DNA of 64,000 nucleotides from Bacteroides sp. MSB163 (GTDB lineage: Bacteria > Bacteroidota > Bacteroidia > Bacteroidales > Bacteroidaceae). The stretch spans positions 5,634,001 to 5,698,000 of the forward strand of contig NZ_CP143867.1 of assembly GCF_036416795.1 (NCBI RefSeq). Direction: 5' to 3'. Below are positions 1-9,239 of the stretch, one piece after another; the stretch's first letter is position 1, and each line of letters begins with the position of its first letter. The translations under genes and the position numbers were made by a program. Under the pieces are notes generated by a model. It saw nothing but the letters and a program-made list of their open reading frames with translations, was not told the origin of the DNA and searched no databases.

Positions 1-392
1 TTTTTACAACTTACAGGTAGATAGCGCTTATATCTCAACATAAAACGAGGATATTTGATTATGGAATCCGGAGAAACTACCAGTTGCATACGTTGCATAT
101 TATTCACACAAGAATATTCTATAATTGTAACTTTTACACCAGAATATAACAATCGTTTAATAATCTCATACCATACAACAGAGATACCACCTGTCTTTTG
201 TAAACTAAAAATTATATTATCAATCCAAATTTTCATTTTTCATAATTAATTTATCATCAATAATTAACATTCAACTTTACTTCACAGAATTATAAAAGAT
301 ACTTTAACATGCTTTCTGTACAATAAAATTCAAAATAGATTTGAGCCTTTTAAAACATACCTAAGCAATAAGATGTCAAAATCAGACACTTA
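1..392. other. AT-rich region after manC, no gene seen
   Basis: This stretch lies past the 3' end of manC in the direction of capsule transcription. It is strongly AT-rich. I see no credible reading frame on either strand; the 64-codon plus-strand frame at 55-249 has no family resemblance or promoter. I also see no clear stem-loop terminator. It may be the end of the capsule operon, or a spacer before a further capsule gene outside the window. Confidence 0.5.
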
Positions 393-1439
393 TTATTTAT
401 TTGTAAAATCTTTAATTTTTTGTTCTTCTTTCAAGCTACACACCAACAAACAATCTTTATTTTCTGCTATTATATAGTCGTTCAAGCCCTCTACCACGAC
501 TTGTTTCTCTCCCTGCGTATGAACAATGCAATTTCGACAATTATACATCCTCACATCTTCACCAATACAAGCATTGCCATCCTCATCTTGCGGTAACAAC
601 ATTCGGAGTGCGCCCCAACTACCCAAATCACTCCAACCAAACATAGCAGGAAGAGTGTATATGTTTTCTGCCTTTTCCATTACAGCATAATCAATGGATA
701 TCTTATCACATTTAGGAAATAACTTACTGACTGTTGCTTTTTCTATCTCTGTAAAAAAGTCTAATGACATTTCATCCATTACCTCCGACAGGCTGGGAGT
801 ATATCGCCTAATTACCTCATCAATAGTATTCACATTCCAAACAAAGATACCTGCATTCCAAAAATAATTACCTACTTGAAGATAGTACTTTGCAGTATTT
901 AAATCTGGTTTTTCTCTAAAAGCTTCAACCCGATAAAGCTCCGTATTTCCAATCTTTTCAGCTGCATATATATAGCCATAACCCGTTTCAGGCCGATTAG
1001 GCTTTATACCTATCGTTACGATACTATTATTCAAGGCAGTAAACTCAAGCGCAGCATTTATAACTCTTTGAAATTCTACTATATCGACAACCAAAGCATC
1101 CGAAGGTGTAACAACAATATTTGCTAAAGTATGCAGTTTCTTTATTTTCCAACAGGCATACGCAATGCAAGGAGCCGTATTACGTGGAAGCGGCTCTGCA
1201 AGAATATTATCTTCTGACAATTCCGGCAATTGCTCTTTTACAATATCTACATATCTCTCGCTAGTTACCACCCAAAAGTTTGTCATAGGACAAAGCATCG
1301 AGAAACGCTCCACAGTCAATTGAAGTAACGATTTTCCACACCCTACTACATCTATAAACTGCTTGGGATACTCTTGAGTACTCATGGGCCAAAAACGGCT
1401 ACCAATACCACCGGCCATAATAACAACATGTGTTTCCAT
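393..1439 (-). CDS. manC: Mannose-1-phosphate guanylyltransferase (ManC)
   Basis: This protein makes GDP-mannose from mannose 1-phosphate and GTP in the cytosol, giving the donor for mannose or for GDP-fucose-type sugars in the capsule. The 348 residues match the short ManC form without a C-terminal isomerase domain. Visible motifs are the nucleotide-binding loop GGIGSRFWPMS near residues 10-20 with the following QEYPKQF, the VVTPSDALV strand near 110-120, the FREKPD signature near 175, and NAGIFVW. It is the last capsule gene in the window on the minus strand, 185 bases after the polymerase gene. The start ATG gives the expected N-terminus directly ahead of the nucleotide loop. A general nucleotidyltransferase is the only alternative, and the motif set makes that unlikely. 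Confidence 0.93.
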   Translation of the reverse strand: METHVVIMAGGIGSRFWPMSTQEYPKQFIDVVGCGKSLLQLTVERFSMLCPMTNFWVVTSERYVDIVKEQLPELSEDNILAEPLPRNTAPCIAYACWKIKKLHTLANIVVTPSDALVVDIVEFQRVINAALEFTALNNSIVTIGIKPNRPETGYGYIYAAEKIGNTELYRVEAFREKPDLNTAKYYLQVGNYFWNAGIFVWNVNTIDEVIRRYTPSLSEVMDEMSLDFFTEIEKATVSKLFPKCDKISIDYAVMEKAENIYTLPAMFGWSDLGSWGALRMLLPQDEDGNACIGEDVRMYNCRNCIVHTQGEKQVVVEGLNDYIIAENKDCLLVCSLKEEQKIKDFTNK

Positions 1440-1624
1440 TTTTCTTGTATTTCTATAAAATATTGAGGTTCATTTATCGAATTCGTACATAACCAATTCT
1501 GACTTATCGTTCAGGGAAATTACTGAAAGACATTTTTTGCCGAAAGCATTCAAAACATATTTTTGCATTTATTAATTCTGATTCCATAACATATAGTACT
1601 TTGGAAATTATCAAAACATGCATT

Positions 1625-2740
1625 TTAGATTGTAGATCCGAATCGCTCTCCTTCTGAAAAAATATTATAATAAGGTATATATATATCTTTGTAATACCCT
1701 TCAATAGAACCTTTTCTAAATTGAAAATAAAAATATAAGATTAATACCATGTACCAGACAATTTTTGTAGTACGACGATGATATTGAGATACTATTAATA
1801 ATAGCATTACTGACAAACCACCTGTAAACAAAGAAGTAGCCCTTGCAAAATCAGGAATAATCTGTAGAAATAGTCTATTAAAGCTAATACCACAAACATA
1901 TAAATTCAATAACACATTATATACTTGATTACCCATAAAGAACTTCTTTCGATAATAGCAAAATAATAACACAAAAAATATACTGCTTAAATATGTCAAT
2001 AAATATTGCATCGGATTCATTGACAAACGATCAGGAATATCTCCTGTAACATAAGCATTCAATTTCTCTTGAAATGTATCACCTACACCAGCATATAAAA
2101 TAGTTATTAACTTTAACACATTAGCAAATGTTGTTTCACCTAATAACCCTACTATAACAGCAATAGTAAAAATTCCTATTAGTACACTAAAAGAATATTC
2201 TTTTCTAACAAGAAAATACATAGGAAAGAATACAATCACACTTCTATGTATAGAAAATGCCAATAGAAAGAAACAGAGGAAAGGGAAAAACTTCTTATCT
2301 ATTATATATTTATACGAACATAATATTATACTATTTGCCAATGTATATCTAATAGGAAATACCATTAACGCAAATGAAACCAATAATACCATACATTGGT
2401 TCACTTTCATATCTTTGGCGAAACGAGCAATAAAAAACAAGTTCAAGAAACATTCTACGAATAAGAAAACGGTAAACGAATCTGAAAAACCTCTTATCAG
2501 TTGGTTTAGGCAAGTATAACCAAGTTCAAAACCTGCCTCTTCTCGCCAAATAGAATTATTAGAATGAATAAAAAAATCATAATATGAAGTCCAATCCGTA
2601 CCAGTTTTCCAGCGTAAAGATTGAAATAAACCTACTGCTAATATTCCACATAATAATAGCCATTTACGTTGTTTTGGCTTAATACATTCCTCTCCTATAA
2701 CCAGAAGAGACAAAAAAATAAAGAGAAGTTGATAAATCAC
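1625..2740 (-). CDS. EpsG-family polysaccharide polymerase (Wzy-like)
   Basis: This is a 371-residue polytopic inner-membrane protein with about ten hydrophobic segments. The early stretch with FQSLRWKTGTDWTSYYDFF, followed by REEAGFELGY, matches the EpsG family pattern of an Arg/Gly/Asp-Tyr loop and a later Glu-Gly-Tyr. Known relatives polymerise repeat units on the periplasmic face in Wzx/Wzy pathways, and this is the only polymerase candidate in the locus. Its ATG overlaps the stop of the upstream glycosyltransferase in an ATGA arrangement (2740-2737), which implies translational coupling. The sequence is very AT-rich, as is usual for polymerase genes. Substrate linkage cannot be inferred. 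A shorter frame at 1504-1704 over its 3' end is taken to be noise. Confidence 0.8.
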   Translation of the reverse strand: MIYQLLFIFLSLLVIGEECIKPKQRKWLLLCGILAVGLFQSLRWKTGTDWTSYYDFFIHSNNSIWREEAGFELGYTCLNQLIRGFSDSFTVFLFVECFLNLFFIARFAKDMKVNQCMVLLVSFALMVFPIRYTLANSIILCSYKYIIDKKFFPFLCFFLLAFSIHRSVIVFFPMYFLVRKEYSFSVLIGIFTIAVIVGLLGETTFANVLKLITILYAGVGDTFQEKLNAYVTGDIPDRLSMNPMQYLLTYLSSIFFVLLFCYYRKKFFMGNQVYNVLLNLYVCGISFNRLFLQIIPDFARATSLFTGGLSVMLLLIVSQYHRRTTKIVWYMVLILYFYFQFRKGSIEGYYKDIYIPYYNIFSEGERFGSTI

Positions 2741-3837
2741 TTCGTATTAAATATTAATTCAAATAACTTTAACGATACATCAAATGAATATCTTTCATCA
2801 AACAATTTTCGAGAACATTCATTATATTTATACTTCAAATTTAAATTTCTAATAGCACAAATAAATTCATCAGCACTATCACACTGGATTGCCATAGAAG
2901 AATTAACATAATAACCAGTTAAGGCTTCCATTGTGGCTAAGATATATTTACCATACATAAGTGCTTCTGCTGTTTTAACCTTCATGCCACCTCCAGACAA
3001 TATTGGCAATACCATAAAATCCGCCTTCTCATAGTATGGAGTCAAATCTGGTACATCACTCAAAATAATGAGTTTTTCATCTTCTTTTACATCACTTTTC
3101 AATTGATTCATTCCAGCCCCAACAATTGTTAGACGTAAATCAACATTAGGCAACACCTCTTTACAAAACCACTTTAGCCCTTCTACATTGCCATAAAAAT
3201 AACTTCCAACAAACAAAGCTTGTTTATGAACATTGTCGACTAATTGTTTTTTTTCACTAGAATCAATAATATAGTTGGATTTGAATGTAATGGGAATACA
3301 AGCATCTGACATCCGTTTATACATAATCTGAAGTTCTGCAGCATCTCTTTCATTAAGTACAATAACTTTATCTGAATACTTGCAAGCAGACTTTTCATTT
3401 ATTCTAGCTAATGGCAACCAATAATAACGTAAATAATCATGATTTACTATAACAGACGCTTTAACAAAATTATATTCTATATTATGAAAAAAAGTATAGA
3501 TTCGTATATTTGAAAATTTCTTTTTAATTTTCTTGGACAGCAATCCTAATAAGGAACTATCTATAAACACATCAGTGTAGTGACTCTTCGCTATTTTTCT
3601 CAGGATTTCATTTTCCTTTTCCTTTTGTAGCCCTCCCATATACCCTTGAAAAATATCATATATTCTTTTTATTTTAGTAGATAAGAAATTCCTATTCTGA
3701 TATGGTTTAATAATATATGAATCCACATATTCTTTCCCAAAAAGCTCCTCTATTGATTGGAGATTTCTATGGCTACATTGTAACCCTCCCGTAAAAGATT
3801 GTTCGCTAGTGAATGAAATATATAAAAATCTTCTCAT
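2737..3837 (-). CDS. Glycosyltransferase family 4
   Basis: This 366-residue cytosolic or membrane-associated glycosyltransferase has the GT-B layout. The N-terminal half is divergent. The C-terminal half shows the donor-binding pattern ALFVGSYFYGNVEGLKWF at the start of the second Rossmann domain, then IILSDVPDLTPYYEKADFMV and the LPILSGGGMKVKTAEAL loop that carries the Glu of the EX7E-type motif. It should add one sugar to the undecaprenyl-linked capsule repeat unit. Only one clear glycosyltransferase is visible in this part of the locus, so others, including the initiating sugar transferase, must lie elsewhere. It overlaps the polymerase start by four bases. Donor and acceptor are not predictable. 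Confidence 0.85.
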   Translation of the reverse strand: MRRFLYISFTSEQSFTGGLQCSHRNLQSIEELFGKEYVDSYIIKPYQNRNFLSTKIKRIYDIFQGYMGGLQKEKENEILRKIAKSHYTDVFIDSSLLGLLSKKIKKKFSNIRIYTFFHNIEYNFVKASVIVNHDYLRYYWLPLARINEKSACKYSDKVIVLNERDAAELQIMYKRMSDACIPITFKSNYIIDSSEKKQLVDNVHKQALFVGSYFYGNVEGLKWFCKEVLPNVDLRLTIVGAGMNQLKSDVKEDEKLIILSDVPDLTPYYEKADFMVLPILSGGGMKVKTAEALMYGKYILATMEALTGYYVNSSMAIQCDSADEFICAIRNLNLKYKYNECSRKLFDERYSFDVSLKLFELIFNTK

Positions 3838-3916
3838 ATTAATTTATTTTTTTATTTTTTCTTCTCTAAAAGATATGTACTTGATATTAACAGCAACTAT
3901 ACATAAGTATTTCAAA

Positions 3917-5002
3917 TCAAGATTTTAATGCATTATGAAGAAATCTAAAGGATTTTTTTTGAAGTTCTGAAATTTTATCATTATACTTTTGCCATTCAAA
4001 CATACAATTATCAGTATTTTCAATTTCTAGCAATGAGAATAATGACTCAATTCTAAAATTTCCACGACGTTCATTCCCTATAAACATAAACGGTTTATTG
4101 AACAAAATGGAAAATACTGTACCGTGATATGAATCCGTAATGACAAACTTAGAATGATATATATTATTCAACCATTGTTCTATAGTAGTATCCGAAGTTT
4201 CTATACCAAATAAAAAATAATCACTATCCATACTCTTAGCCTTCTCTTTTACAATTTTCAACTTGTCTGAAGTCTGATCAAGAACATAGGCAAAAATTTT
4301 ATCAGATGTCAAATTTACTGTTGCCCCACTATTAACCAACATAAGATAGTTATCAACTGATAACAATAAAGTAGGATCAAGCGTCACCTCTGCTTTCACA
4401 GTATTCCAACCATAAATATTTAATTGTTTTAGAGCAGAGACTTCTCTAACAGATACTGCATCAAATTTCGCATAAAGTTTTGATAAACATCTAATGTCAC
4501 TATTATTGAATTCACAACAAGATGTATCCATAGACACTGCATAAGCGATACGTTTAGCTCCATTATCATCAAGAAACTTAAAGAAATAGTTTTTAATCCC
4601 TAGCGCAGTGGTCATACTCTTTCTCCATACCTGATCAGAGCCAACAATGTATGCATCAAAACCATTTTTACAGATTTGCTTAATCTCTTTTATCGATCTC
4701 ACTGGAGTAGTATGTGGTATATAGTGATCATAAAAGGGAAGTACCATTTCGCAACTTTTATCTATCTCTGCATTTTGATATTTTTCATATAAAATGCAAA
4801 TGTCCTGCCGAAAAATATATTTCTTAATAATACGTTTAAGATATGAATATGGTTTAAGATACCAAGGTAAAAAATATACAGTTCTAAGATAAATATGAAC
4901 AACATCATGTCCCATATATTGCAGAACTTTCACTAAAGCATAACGCTGCAAATTCCCTCCATAATTATTATCAAATGGAAGGTTCAATAATGCTATTTTC
5001 AT
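3917..5002 (-). CDS. Polysaccharide pyruvyl transferase family protein
   Basis: This 361-residue protein belongs to the WcaK/CsaB-type polysaccharide pyruvyl transferase family, which transfers a ketal pyruvate from phosphoenolpyruvate to a sugar or acts as a related transferase. Supporting features are the N-terminal MKIALLNLPFDNNYGGNLQRYAL strand-loop (shown here as its start MKIALLNLPFDNNYGGN), VGSDQVWR near residue 140, SVREVSALKQL and DPTLLLS in the middle, and ITDSYHGTVFSILFNKPF near 290, the usual SxHG signature. In many exopolysaccharide loci this family sits beside an FrhB-type protein. Here that partner (13107-14933) is separated from it by the opposite-strand cassette. It begins after a roughly 290-bp AT-rich spacer that contains a possible promoter of its own. 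Confidence 0.87.
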   Translation of the reverse strand: MKIALLNLPFDNNYGGNLQRYALVKVLQYMGHDVVHIYLRTVYFLPWYLKPYSYLKRIIKKYIFRQDICILYEKYQNAEIDKSCEMVLPFYDHYIPHTTPVRSIKEIKQICKNGFDAYIVGSDQVWRKSMTTALGIKNYFFKFLDDNGAKRIAYAVSMDTSCCEFNNSDIRCLSKLYAKFDAVSVREVSALKQLNIYGWNTVKAEVTLDPTLLLSVDNYLMLVNSGATVNLTSDKIFAYVLDQTSDKLKIVKEKAKSMDSDYFLFGIETSDTTIEQWLNNIYHSKFVITDSYHGTVFSILFNKPFMFIGNERRGNFRIESLFSLLEIENTDNCMFEWQKYNDKISELQKKSFRFLHNALKS

Positions 5003-5073
5003 CTAATTTACAATTTAAATAATTCCATAATACTTTCAGTATATTTATTTCCAGCTATTCGAAAGTCGTAATT

Positions 5074-5081
5074 CAAATATA
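5074..5081 (-). promoter_or_regulatory. Possible -7 element for the distal capsule genes
   Basis: The minus strand reads TATATTTG, a match to TAnnTTTG, ending about 70 bases before the pyruvyl transferase start. No good -33 partner is visible and the region is AT-rich, so a chance match is possible. If real, genes 393-5002 could be expressed without reading through the cassette. Confidence 0.35.
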
Positions 5082-5291
5082 ATTACCTCTTAAAAATTGG
5101 ACATAAACGTCTAAAAAATAAATACATTGACAATTTCACAAACAATCAGTTCCATAGTAACAATAAAGTCTGAGATAGAACCTCTCCTATAGCATTATAA
5201 ATGCAATTCATCAATAATGATAACTGAAACCATTATACTATTTCAAAACTACCTTCTAAATCTTTCGTCAAAGGGTTTACTTTTTCATAAC

Positions 5292-5550
5292 TCAAAACAA
5301 CAACGAAGAAACTTCTCTCCACATCTCCACGAACTCATCCTCTGTAGCATACTCATGAAAAGCACTGAAGATACGAATATAGAAGCTCAACTTCATATCT
5401 TTACCAGCCCGAACTCTCGTAGTAAGTGCGACGACTGATATGACAGTCGCTGCAAAGCTGTTCAATACTTACCCCAAGACTGACTCGGAACTGATTAATA
5501 TATTCACCCAAACTTTTATTTTTACATGATTTTTCTGTTGTTTCAAGCAT
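5292..5550 (-). pseudogene. Frameshifted small HTH regulator
   Basis: Reading the minus strand from an ATG at 5550 gives 49 residues containing SLGEYINQFRVSLGVSIEQL and CHISRRTYYE, then a stop at 5401. Moving one base gives AGKDMKLSFYIRIFSAFHEY and a tail ending VSSLLF at 5292. Joined, the two parts read as one Xre-like helix-turn-helix protein of about 85 residues with the pattern SLGEYI...GVSIEQLC...ISRRTYYE.RAGKDMKLS. The break lies around 5396-5410. The gene is divergent from the cassette gene at 5670, with a perfect palindrome between them, so it may have been the cassette's own regulator. It could be a true frameshift, a sequencing error, or two short peptides. Confidence 0.5.
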
Positions 5551-5594
5551 GATTTTCTATAACTTAATCATTAAAATTCTATAATTATATTGAC

Positions 5595-5620
5595 TATCGT
5601 ACCAACATGTCGGTACGATA
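5595..5620. promoter_or_regulatory. Palindromic operator candidate
   Basis: The sequence holds a perfect inverted repeat, TATCGTACC then eight bases then GGTACGATA. It lies 45 bases upstream of the HTH frame (start 5550) and 49 bases upstream of the cassette gene at 5670, the usual place for an autoregulatory operator between divergent genes. It could instead form an RNA stem in the leader of the plus-strand transcript. Confidence 0.5.
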
Positions 5621-5669
5621 CATTTTTTCATTTAATGTACCTTCACCACAAATTAAAAAACAGCAAACA

Positions 5670-6659
5670 ATGAAAGCACTTAAAACGAGTATTTCCGTTA
5701 TGGAATTACAAAAGATAATCAAGCAATGGAGGAGTCGAAAAATCACAGATTCAACCATCTCCAAATTACTCGATTTATATCTCGGACTAACAGCTTATAT
5801 GAATGAGGAGAAGGTTTATCCGATAGAAAACTTCTATGACATTAAGATGTCATTAAGGTTTTCTACCACGCAATCACTCATAGAGGCCATAAAGAGAAGC
5901 CAATCATTTGAATTCATTCAAGATAATAAAGCAAAACAGATTAAAGCATTTTATTCACCACTCTGGTATCATACAAATTCTAAAAATGAAACAAATGAGA
6001 TTATAAGTACAACCAGTACATCACCAACTTTATCACAAGCTTTTGCGCAAACTCTTGTGGTAGATAATATATATACTAAAGGGAGTTCTTCTGACGAAGA
6101 ACTTTCGCCTATTAGCGAACCACCTTCCAAGAACTTTCCTTCTAAAAAAAATATTGTTACACCGGAATCTTTAGCTGCCGCCAAAGAGTTTTTTCATCTT
6201 ATCAATAAGGATTCCACGCAGAAAGCACAGATACTGACGCCACTCATCAATTGGTTCCAACTGCACGAAGGACTCACACGCAAACACGCATGTGAGAATC
6301 TCATTTATCTGGTCAACGAACTACTAATTCCTTATTTTGCTTCGCAGGCACGATTCATGAAATCCAATCACACCGGACGGCTCTGCTGGTTGAACAATCT
6401 GTTGAAATCAGCCCACGGACAACATCTGTTAAACGACGCTGCAAGAACAAACAGAGAGAAACGAAAACAAGCAGTTCATGAAATAAGAAGTAATCAACGC
6501 AACAATCATCCTCTCAGCGAATTCGAATGGACAGATCCCGAATCCGAAATGCGATTCTACGACGATGAGATGGAAGGAACAGTAAATATACCCGAGGATG
6601 CACCATCAAGACCATCAGCAGAAGCGACATGGAATGTGTTAAGCAACAAATGGGTATAA
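5670..6659 (+). CDS. Cassette protein of unknown function, replication-associated by context
   Basis: I do not recognise a named function. The protein has 329 residues from the ATG at 5670, preferred over the in-frame upstream ATG at 5607 because the latter lies inside the palindrome region and its extra 21 residues look non-coding. The N-terminal third is helical (MELQKIIKQWRSRKITDSTI). The middle, about 115-165, is low-complexity and rich in Ser, Thr and Glu. The C-terminal half contains NWFQLHEGLTRKHACENLIY and FMKSNHTGRLCWLNNLLKS, helical segments resembling those in Bacteroides accessory replication proteins, and ends in an acidic tail. It is followed after 37 bases by the primase-helicase. 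Its position suggests an initiator or helicase-loader-like role, but that is inference. Confidence 0.7.
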   Translation: MKALKTSISVMELQKIIKQWRSRKITDSTISKLLDLYLGLTAYMNEEKVYPIENFYDIKMSLRFSTTQSLIEAIKRSQSFEFIQDNKAKQIKAFYSPLWYHTNSKNETNEIISTTSTSPTLSQAFAQTLVVDNIYTKGSSSDEELSPISEPPSKNFPSKKNIVTPESLAAAKEFFHLINKDSTQKAQILTPLINWFQLHEGLTRKHACENLIYLVNELLIPYFASQARFMKSNHTGRLCWLNNLLKSAHGQHLLNDAARTNREKRKQAVHEIRSNQRNNHPLSEFEWTDPESEMRFYDDEMEGTVNIPEDAPSRPSAEATWNVLSNKWV

Positions 6660-6696
6660 GATTCCCATAAACCATAATTTATAATTCATAAATCCA

Positions 6697-8703
6697 ATGA
6701 AACCATTTTATTATCTATGTGACTTTCCCGAACGTAAGAATGCAGGAAAGAACTTCGTAACAGAGTGCCCTAAATGCGGCAAAAAACATCTTTATATTTC
6801 CAAAACGACAGGAGCTTTTCATTGCTTCTCCAGTGGTTGCGACTTCAAAGGAAAGCTCAAAGACTTCTGGGAAGAAAGACCGAGCTATAATTCGTCATTT
6901 ACCGGAACAGCCGGTGATAAATTTATGGGTACAAATTATCCTACCCGCAATATCCGCCAGGAAAGAGAATCGGGAAACGGCAGTGGAAAAGCCACATCCG
7001 AAGTACCTATGATTCCCGAAGATTACAAAAAATTACCTCCCGAAGTATTCTCCAAAATCAAACCGCTGACAGATGATCCCGAGACTAAGGACCAGAATCA
7101 ACTCGCTGCCCGACGCTATCTTGCAGATCAAGGCATCTCACTGAAAACGGCTATTGAAGCCCATATCGGCTGTCTCATGCATCGCTGCTACGGCAAGGAT
7201 GAAGACAACAAGAGCACTGGAACCATGTATCATTGCATAGCCTACGTCAACTTTCTGAACGGACAGCCCATAAATGTCAAATATCGCTCGTGCGATCCCT
7301 CAACTATCAAGGCCACAGATGAAGGAGAAACAACCGGCAGGGAAAAAGCTGCCGGATATACCAAATTCTGGAGCCAGGATTCACCAACCACCCCTTGCCC
7401 ACCTTACCACATCGACTGCATCAATCCCCTGAAGGTAGCCGAGGAAACCATCCTCCGACTCATCATCACCGAAGGTGAAAAAGATGTGCTTACACTCAAA
7501 GAAGCAGGCTATCATTACGTTATTAGCGTACCCAACGGAGCGGCAAGCGATCTCTCTAAAAGTTTCGAAGCCTTCGAACCCTGGATAGACCAAGTGAGGG
7601 ACATCGTGATCTGCGGAGACATCGACCTACCGGGAAGAACCCTGGTGAAGCACCTCACCGACTACTTCGGAGAGCGTTGCCTACTCACCACACTACCCGG
7701 CGACTGCAAGGACATTTCCGACGTACTCGCCACATACGGCATCGAAGTCGTACACGAAATCATCGAATCCGCCCGACCGCAACACACAGCGGACATCGTC
7801 ACCGTAAGCGAACGTGCAAACGGGATTCTGAACGTACTGCACGGAGAATACGACCACGGATACGACGTAGGTTACGGCCCCTTGACCGACCATGTATTCC
7901 ACCCCACCGACCAGGGAGGTCTGATTATCGAGACCGGAGTACCCAACAGCGGAAAGACCGATTTTCTGAACGACCTCACGTGCCGGCTCATGGCCAAGAC
8001 CGGACGCTATGTATGCTACCTCTCTTTCGAAGTGCCCGACAAAGACAAGCATATCGCCCATCTCGTGCAGCTCATGCTGGGAAAAGTGAACACTGTAAAT
8101 TATACCCAAGAACAGTTGAAACCTATTGTCAGTTTTCTGGATAGCCACATGGTGCACCTCGACTTGCATGAAGTATCCCCCACTCCCAACAATATCATCG
8201 CGAGAGCGGACATGGTGCGGCGCACTCTTCCACTGAAATATCTCATTATCGATCCATACCTCTTCATGGAGGTGGAAACCAACCGGTACAACACCGAAAC
8301 CCAAGCCATAAAAGCCATGCTGACGCAGATGCAGGCATGGGGCAGAACCAACAATATATGGGTCATCATCGTAGCCCATCCGCGCAAACTCACCAAACTC
8401 AACGGGAAGAACGAGCTGGAAGAGATTGACATGTATACCATCGCAGGCAGTGCCAACTGGGCCAATCTGGCCGATTTCATATTTTCCATATCCCGCATCA
8501 ATCGGCAGGACAGCAACTATACCCGACTCGACATGCTGAAGGTGCGCGACCAGGACCTGTGCCAGACAGGAAGCGTCCTATATGTCCGACAAGCCTGCGG
8601 ACGTTACGACGAACGGGAGTCTGAAGAGCAAGTAATAGCGGAAGCACAAGGCAAAGTCATGAGTAAGGATCATTCACCTTGGATCAGTCTCATCGAAAGT
8701 TGA
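6697..8703 (+). CDS. Primase-helicase, Twinkle/T7 gp4-like
   Basis: This 668-residue protein joins a primase-type zinc ribbon, a Toprim fold and a RecA/DnaB-like helicase core. The ribbon uses Cys24, Cys27, Cys43 and Cys48. The Toprim segment has TEGEKD with Glu near 259 and GDIDLPG with the Asp pair near 308-310. The helicase has a Walker A GVPNSGKT near 413-420, a conserved LSFEVPDKD segment, Walker B-like YLIIDPYLF near 515, the loop VIIVAHPRKL and a final KVRDQD. This order is that of phage T7 gp4 and mitochondrial Twinkle, where the ring helicase unwinds DNA and the Toprim half can prime. Base composition is clearly more GC-rich than the flanking capsule genes. No polymerase, integrase or origin is visible nearby. 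Confidence 0.88.
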   Translation: MKPFYYLCDFPERKNAGKNFVTECPKCGKKHLYISKTTGAFHCFSSGCDFKGKLKDFWEERPSYNSSFTGTAGDKFMGTNYPTRNIRQERESGNGSGKATSEVPMIPEDYKKLPPEVFSKIKPLTDDPETKDQNQLAARRYLADQGISLKTAIEAHIGCLMHRCYGKDEDNKSTGTMYHCIAYVNFLNGQPINVKYRSCDPSTIKATDEGETTGREKAAGYTKFWSQDSPTTPCPPYHIDCINPLKVAEETILRLIITEGEKDVLTLKEAGYHYVISVPNGAASDLSKSFEAFEPWIDQVRDIVICGDIDLPGRTLVKHLTDYFGERCLLTTLPGDCKDISDVLATYGIEVVHEIIESARPQHTADIVTVSERANGILNVLHGEYDHGYDVGYGPLTDHVFHPTDQGGLIIETGVPNSGKTDFLNDLTCRLMAKTGRYVCYLSFEVPDKDKHIAHLVQLMLGKVNTVNYTQEQLKPIVSFLDSHMVHLDLHEVSPTPNNIIARADMVRRTLPLKYLIIDPYLFMEVETNRYNTETQAIKAMLTQMQAWGRTNNIWVIIVAHPRKLTKLNGKNELEEIDMYTIAGSANWANLADFIFSISRINRQDSNYTRLDMLKVRDQDLCQTGSVLYVRQACGRYDERESEEQVIAEAQGKVMSKDHSPWISLIES

Positions 8704-8715
8704 GGGGAATAACAT

Positions 8716-8794
8716 TTGCGGCTGCGCCGAGCTATGCTTGTGCAAGTGTATGCTTACACAGCCGCAAGCGTCAGGCTTCGCAGCCGCAAGTGTC
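8716..8794. repeat. Word-repeat hairpin element, GCCGCAAG word (copy A)
   Basis: Between the convergent primase-helicase and DUF4248 genes lies an inverted copy TTGCGGCTGC (8716-8725) followed by two direct copies, ACAGCCGCAAGCGTCA (from 8758) and GCAGCCGCAAGTGTCA (from 8780). The inverted copy can pair with either direct copy. The same word occurs near 52.3 kb, also between convergent genes. It probably ends transcription in both directions, but no U-tract is present. Confidence 0.6.
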
Positions 8795-8854
8795 AAACTT
8801 CACAAGTGCCACTTTCAATTCCTCCCTTCTCAACTCCTTCAGTAACGCTTAAAA

Positions 8855-9115
8855 TTACGAAGGTTTCCCTATATACTCAAAAATCAGTTCCACCTGTTTG
8901 CTGGTAAAAATCTGTTGGGCGGAGCGGTAACCCGTATCCAACAAAGCCTGATACAGAAGCACGTTCCCGTGCAACCAGCGCGAAAGGCGGTTAAGAGCCG
9001 AACGCTCCCCGATTTCAGGCGCGTATGCACGCGCTAACTCACTTTTGGAATAAGGACGGACAGACCATTCTTCTACGGGTACATCCGTATCATGACTACA
9101 TGTAATTTTCTTCAT
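8855..9115 (-). CDS. DUF4248 family protein
   Basis: This 86-residue protein matches the small DUF4248 family of Bacteroidales. The shared core is visible as PYSKSELARAYAP near 22-34, ALNRLSRWLHGNVLLYQAL near 40-58, and the end pattern IFTSKQVELIFEYIGKP. The family has no established biochemical role. The layout, an N-terminal helix-turn-helix-like region and a C-terminal QVxLIxEYxG motif, is compatible with nucleic-acid or partner binding. It is the only cassette gene other than the HTH remnant on the minus strand, divergent from the HU-like gene. In relatives such genes commonly occur next to HU-like and amidase genes at capsule loci, as here. Confidence 0.8.
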   Translation of the reverse strand: MKKITCSHDTDVPVEEWSVRPYSKSELARAYAPEIGERSALNRLSRWLHGNVLLYQALLDTGYRSAQQIFTSKQVELIFEYIGKPS

Positions 9116-9239
9116 TTTACGATAACTTTTAGAGTACTGTTTATGCTATAAAGGTACAAAAAAGTCATCGGATATCACCTATTCCGTAACAATTTTATCA
9201 GGTGTCAATGTCACTCATTTTCATAGGTCCGGGAGGTTG

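Noticed and set aside
55..249. Plus-strand frame of 64 codons at the left edge
   Set aside because: It lies in AT-rich spacer, has no promoter and no resemblance to a known protein.
1504..1704. Minus-strand frame of 66 codons overlapping the polymerase end
   Set aside because: Most of it is a second reading of the polymerase 3' end and AT-rich spacer; composition is not protein-like.
5217..5438. Plus-strand frame of 73 codons
   Set aside because: It is antisense to the HTH remnant, which gives a far more convincing protein reading on the minus strand.
7693..8516. Long minus-strand and alternate plus-strand frames within the primase-helicase gene
   Set aside because: These are shadows of a GC-rich gene with strong family motifs in the main frame.
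8704..8854. CRISPR-like array at the GCCGCAAG repeats
   Set aside because: Copies are short, unequal in spacing and partly inverted, with no cas genes nearby.
8716..8907. Short plus-strand frame over the repeat element after the primase-helicase
   Set aside because: It is made by the repeated word and shows no protein features.
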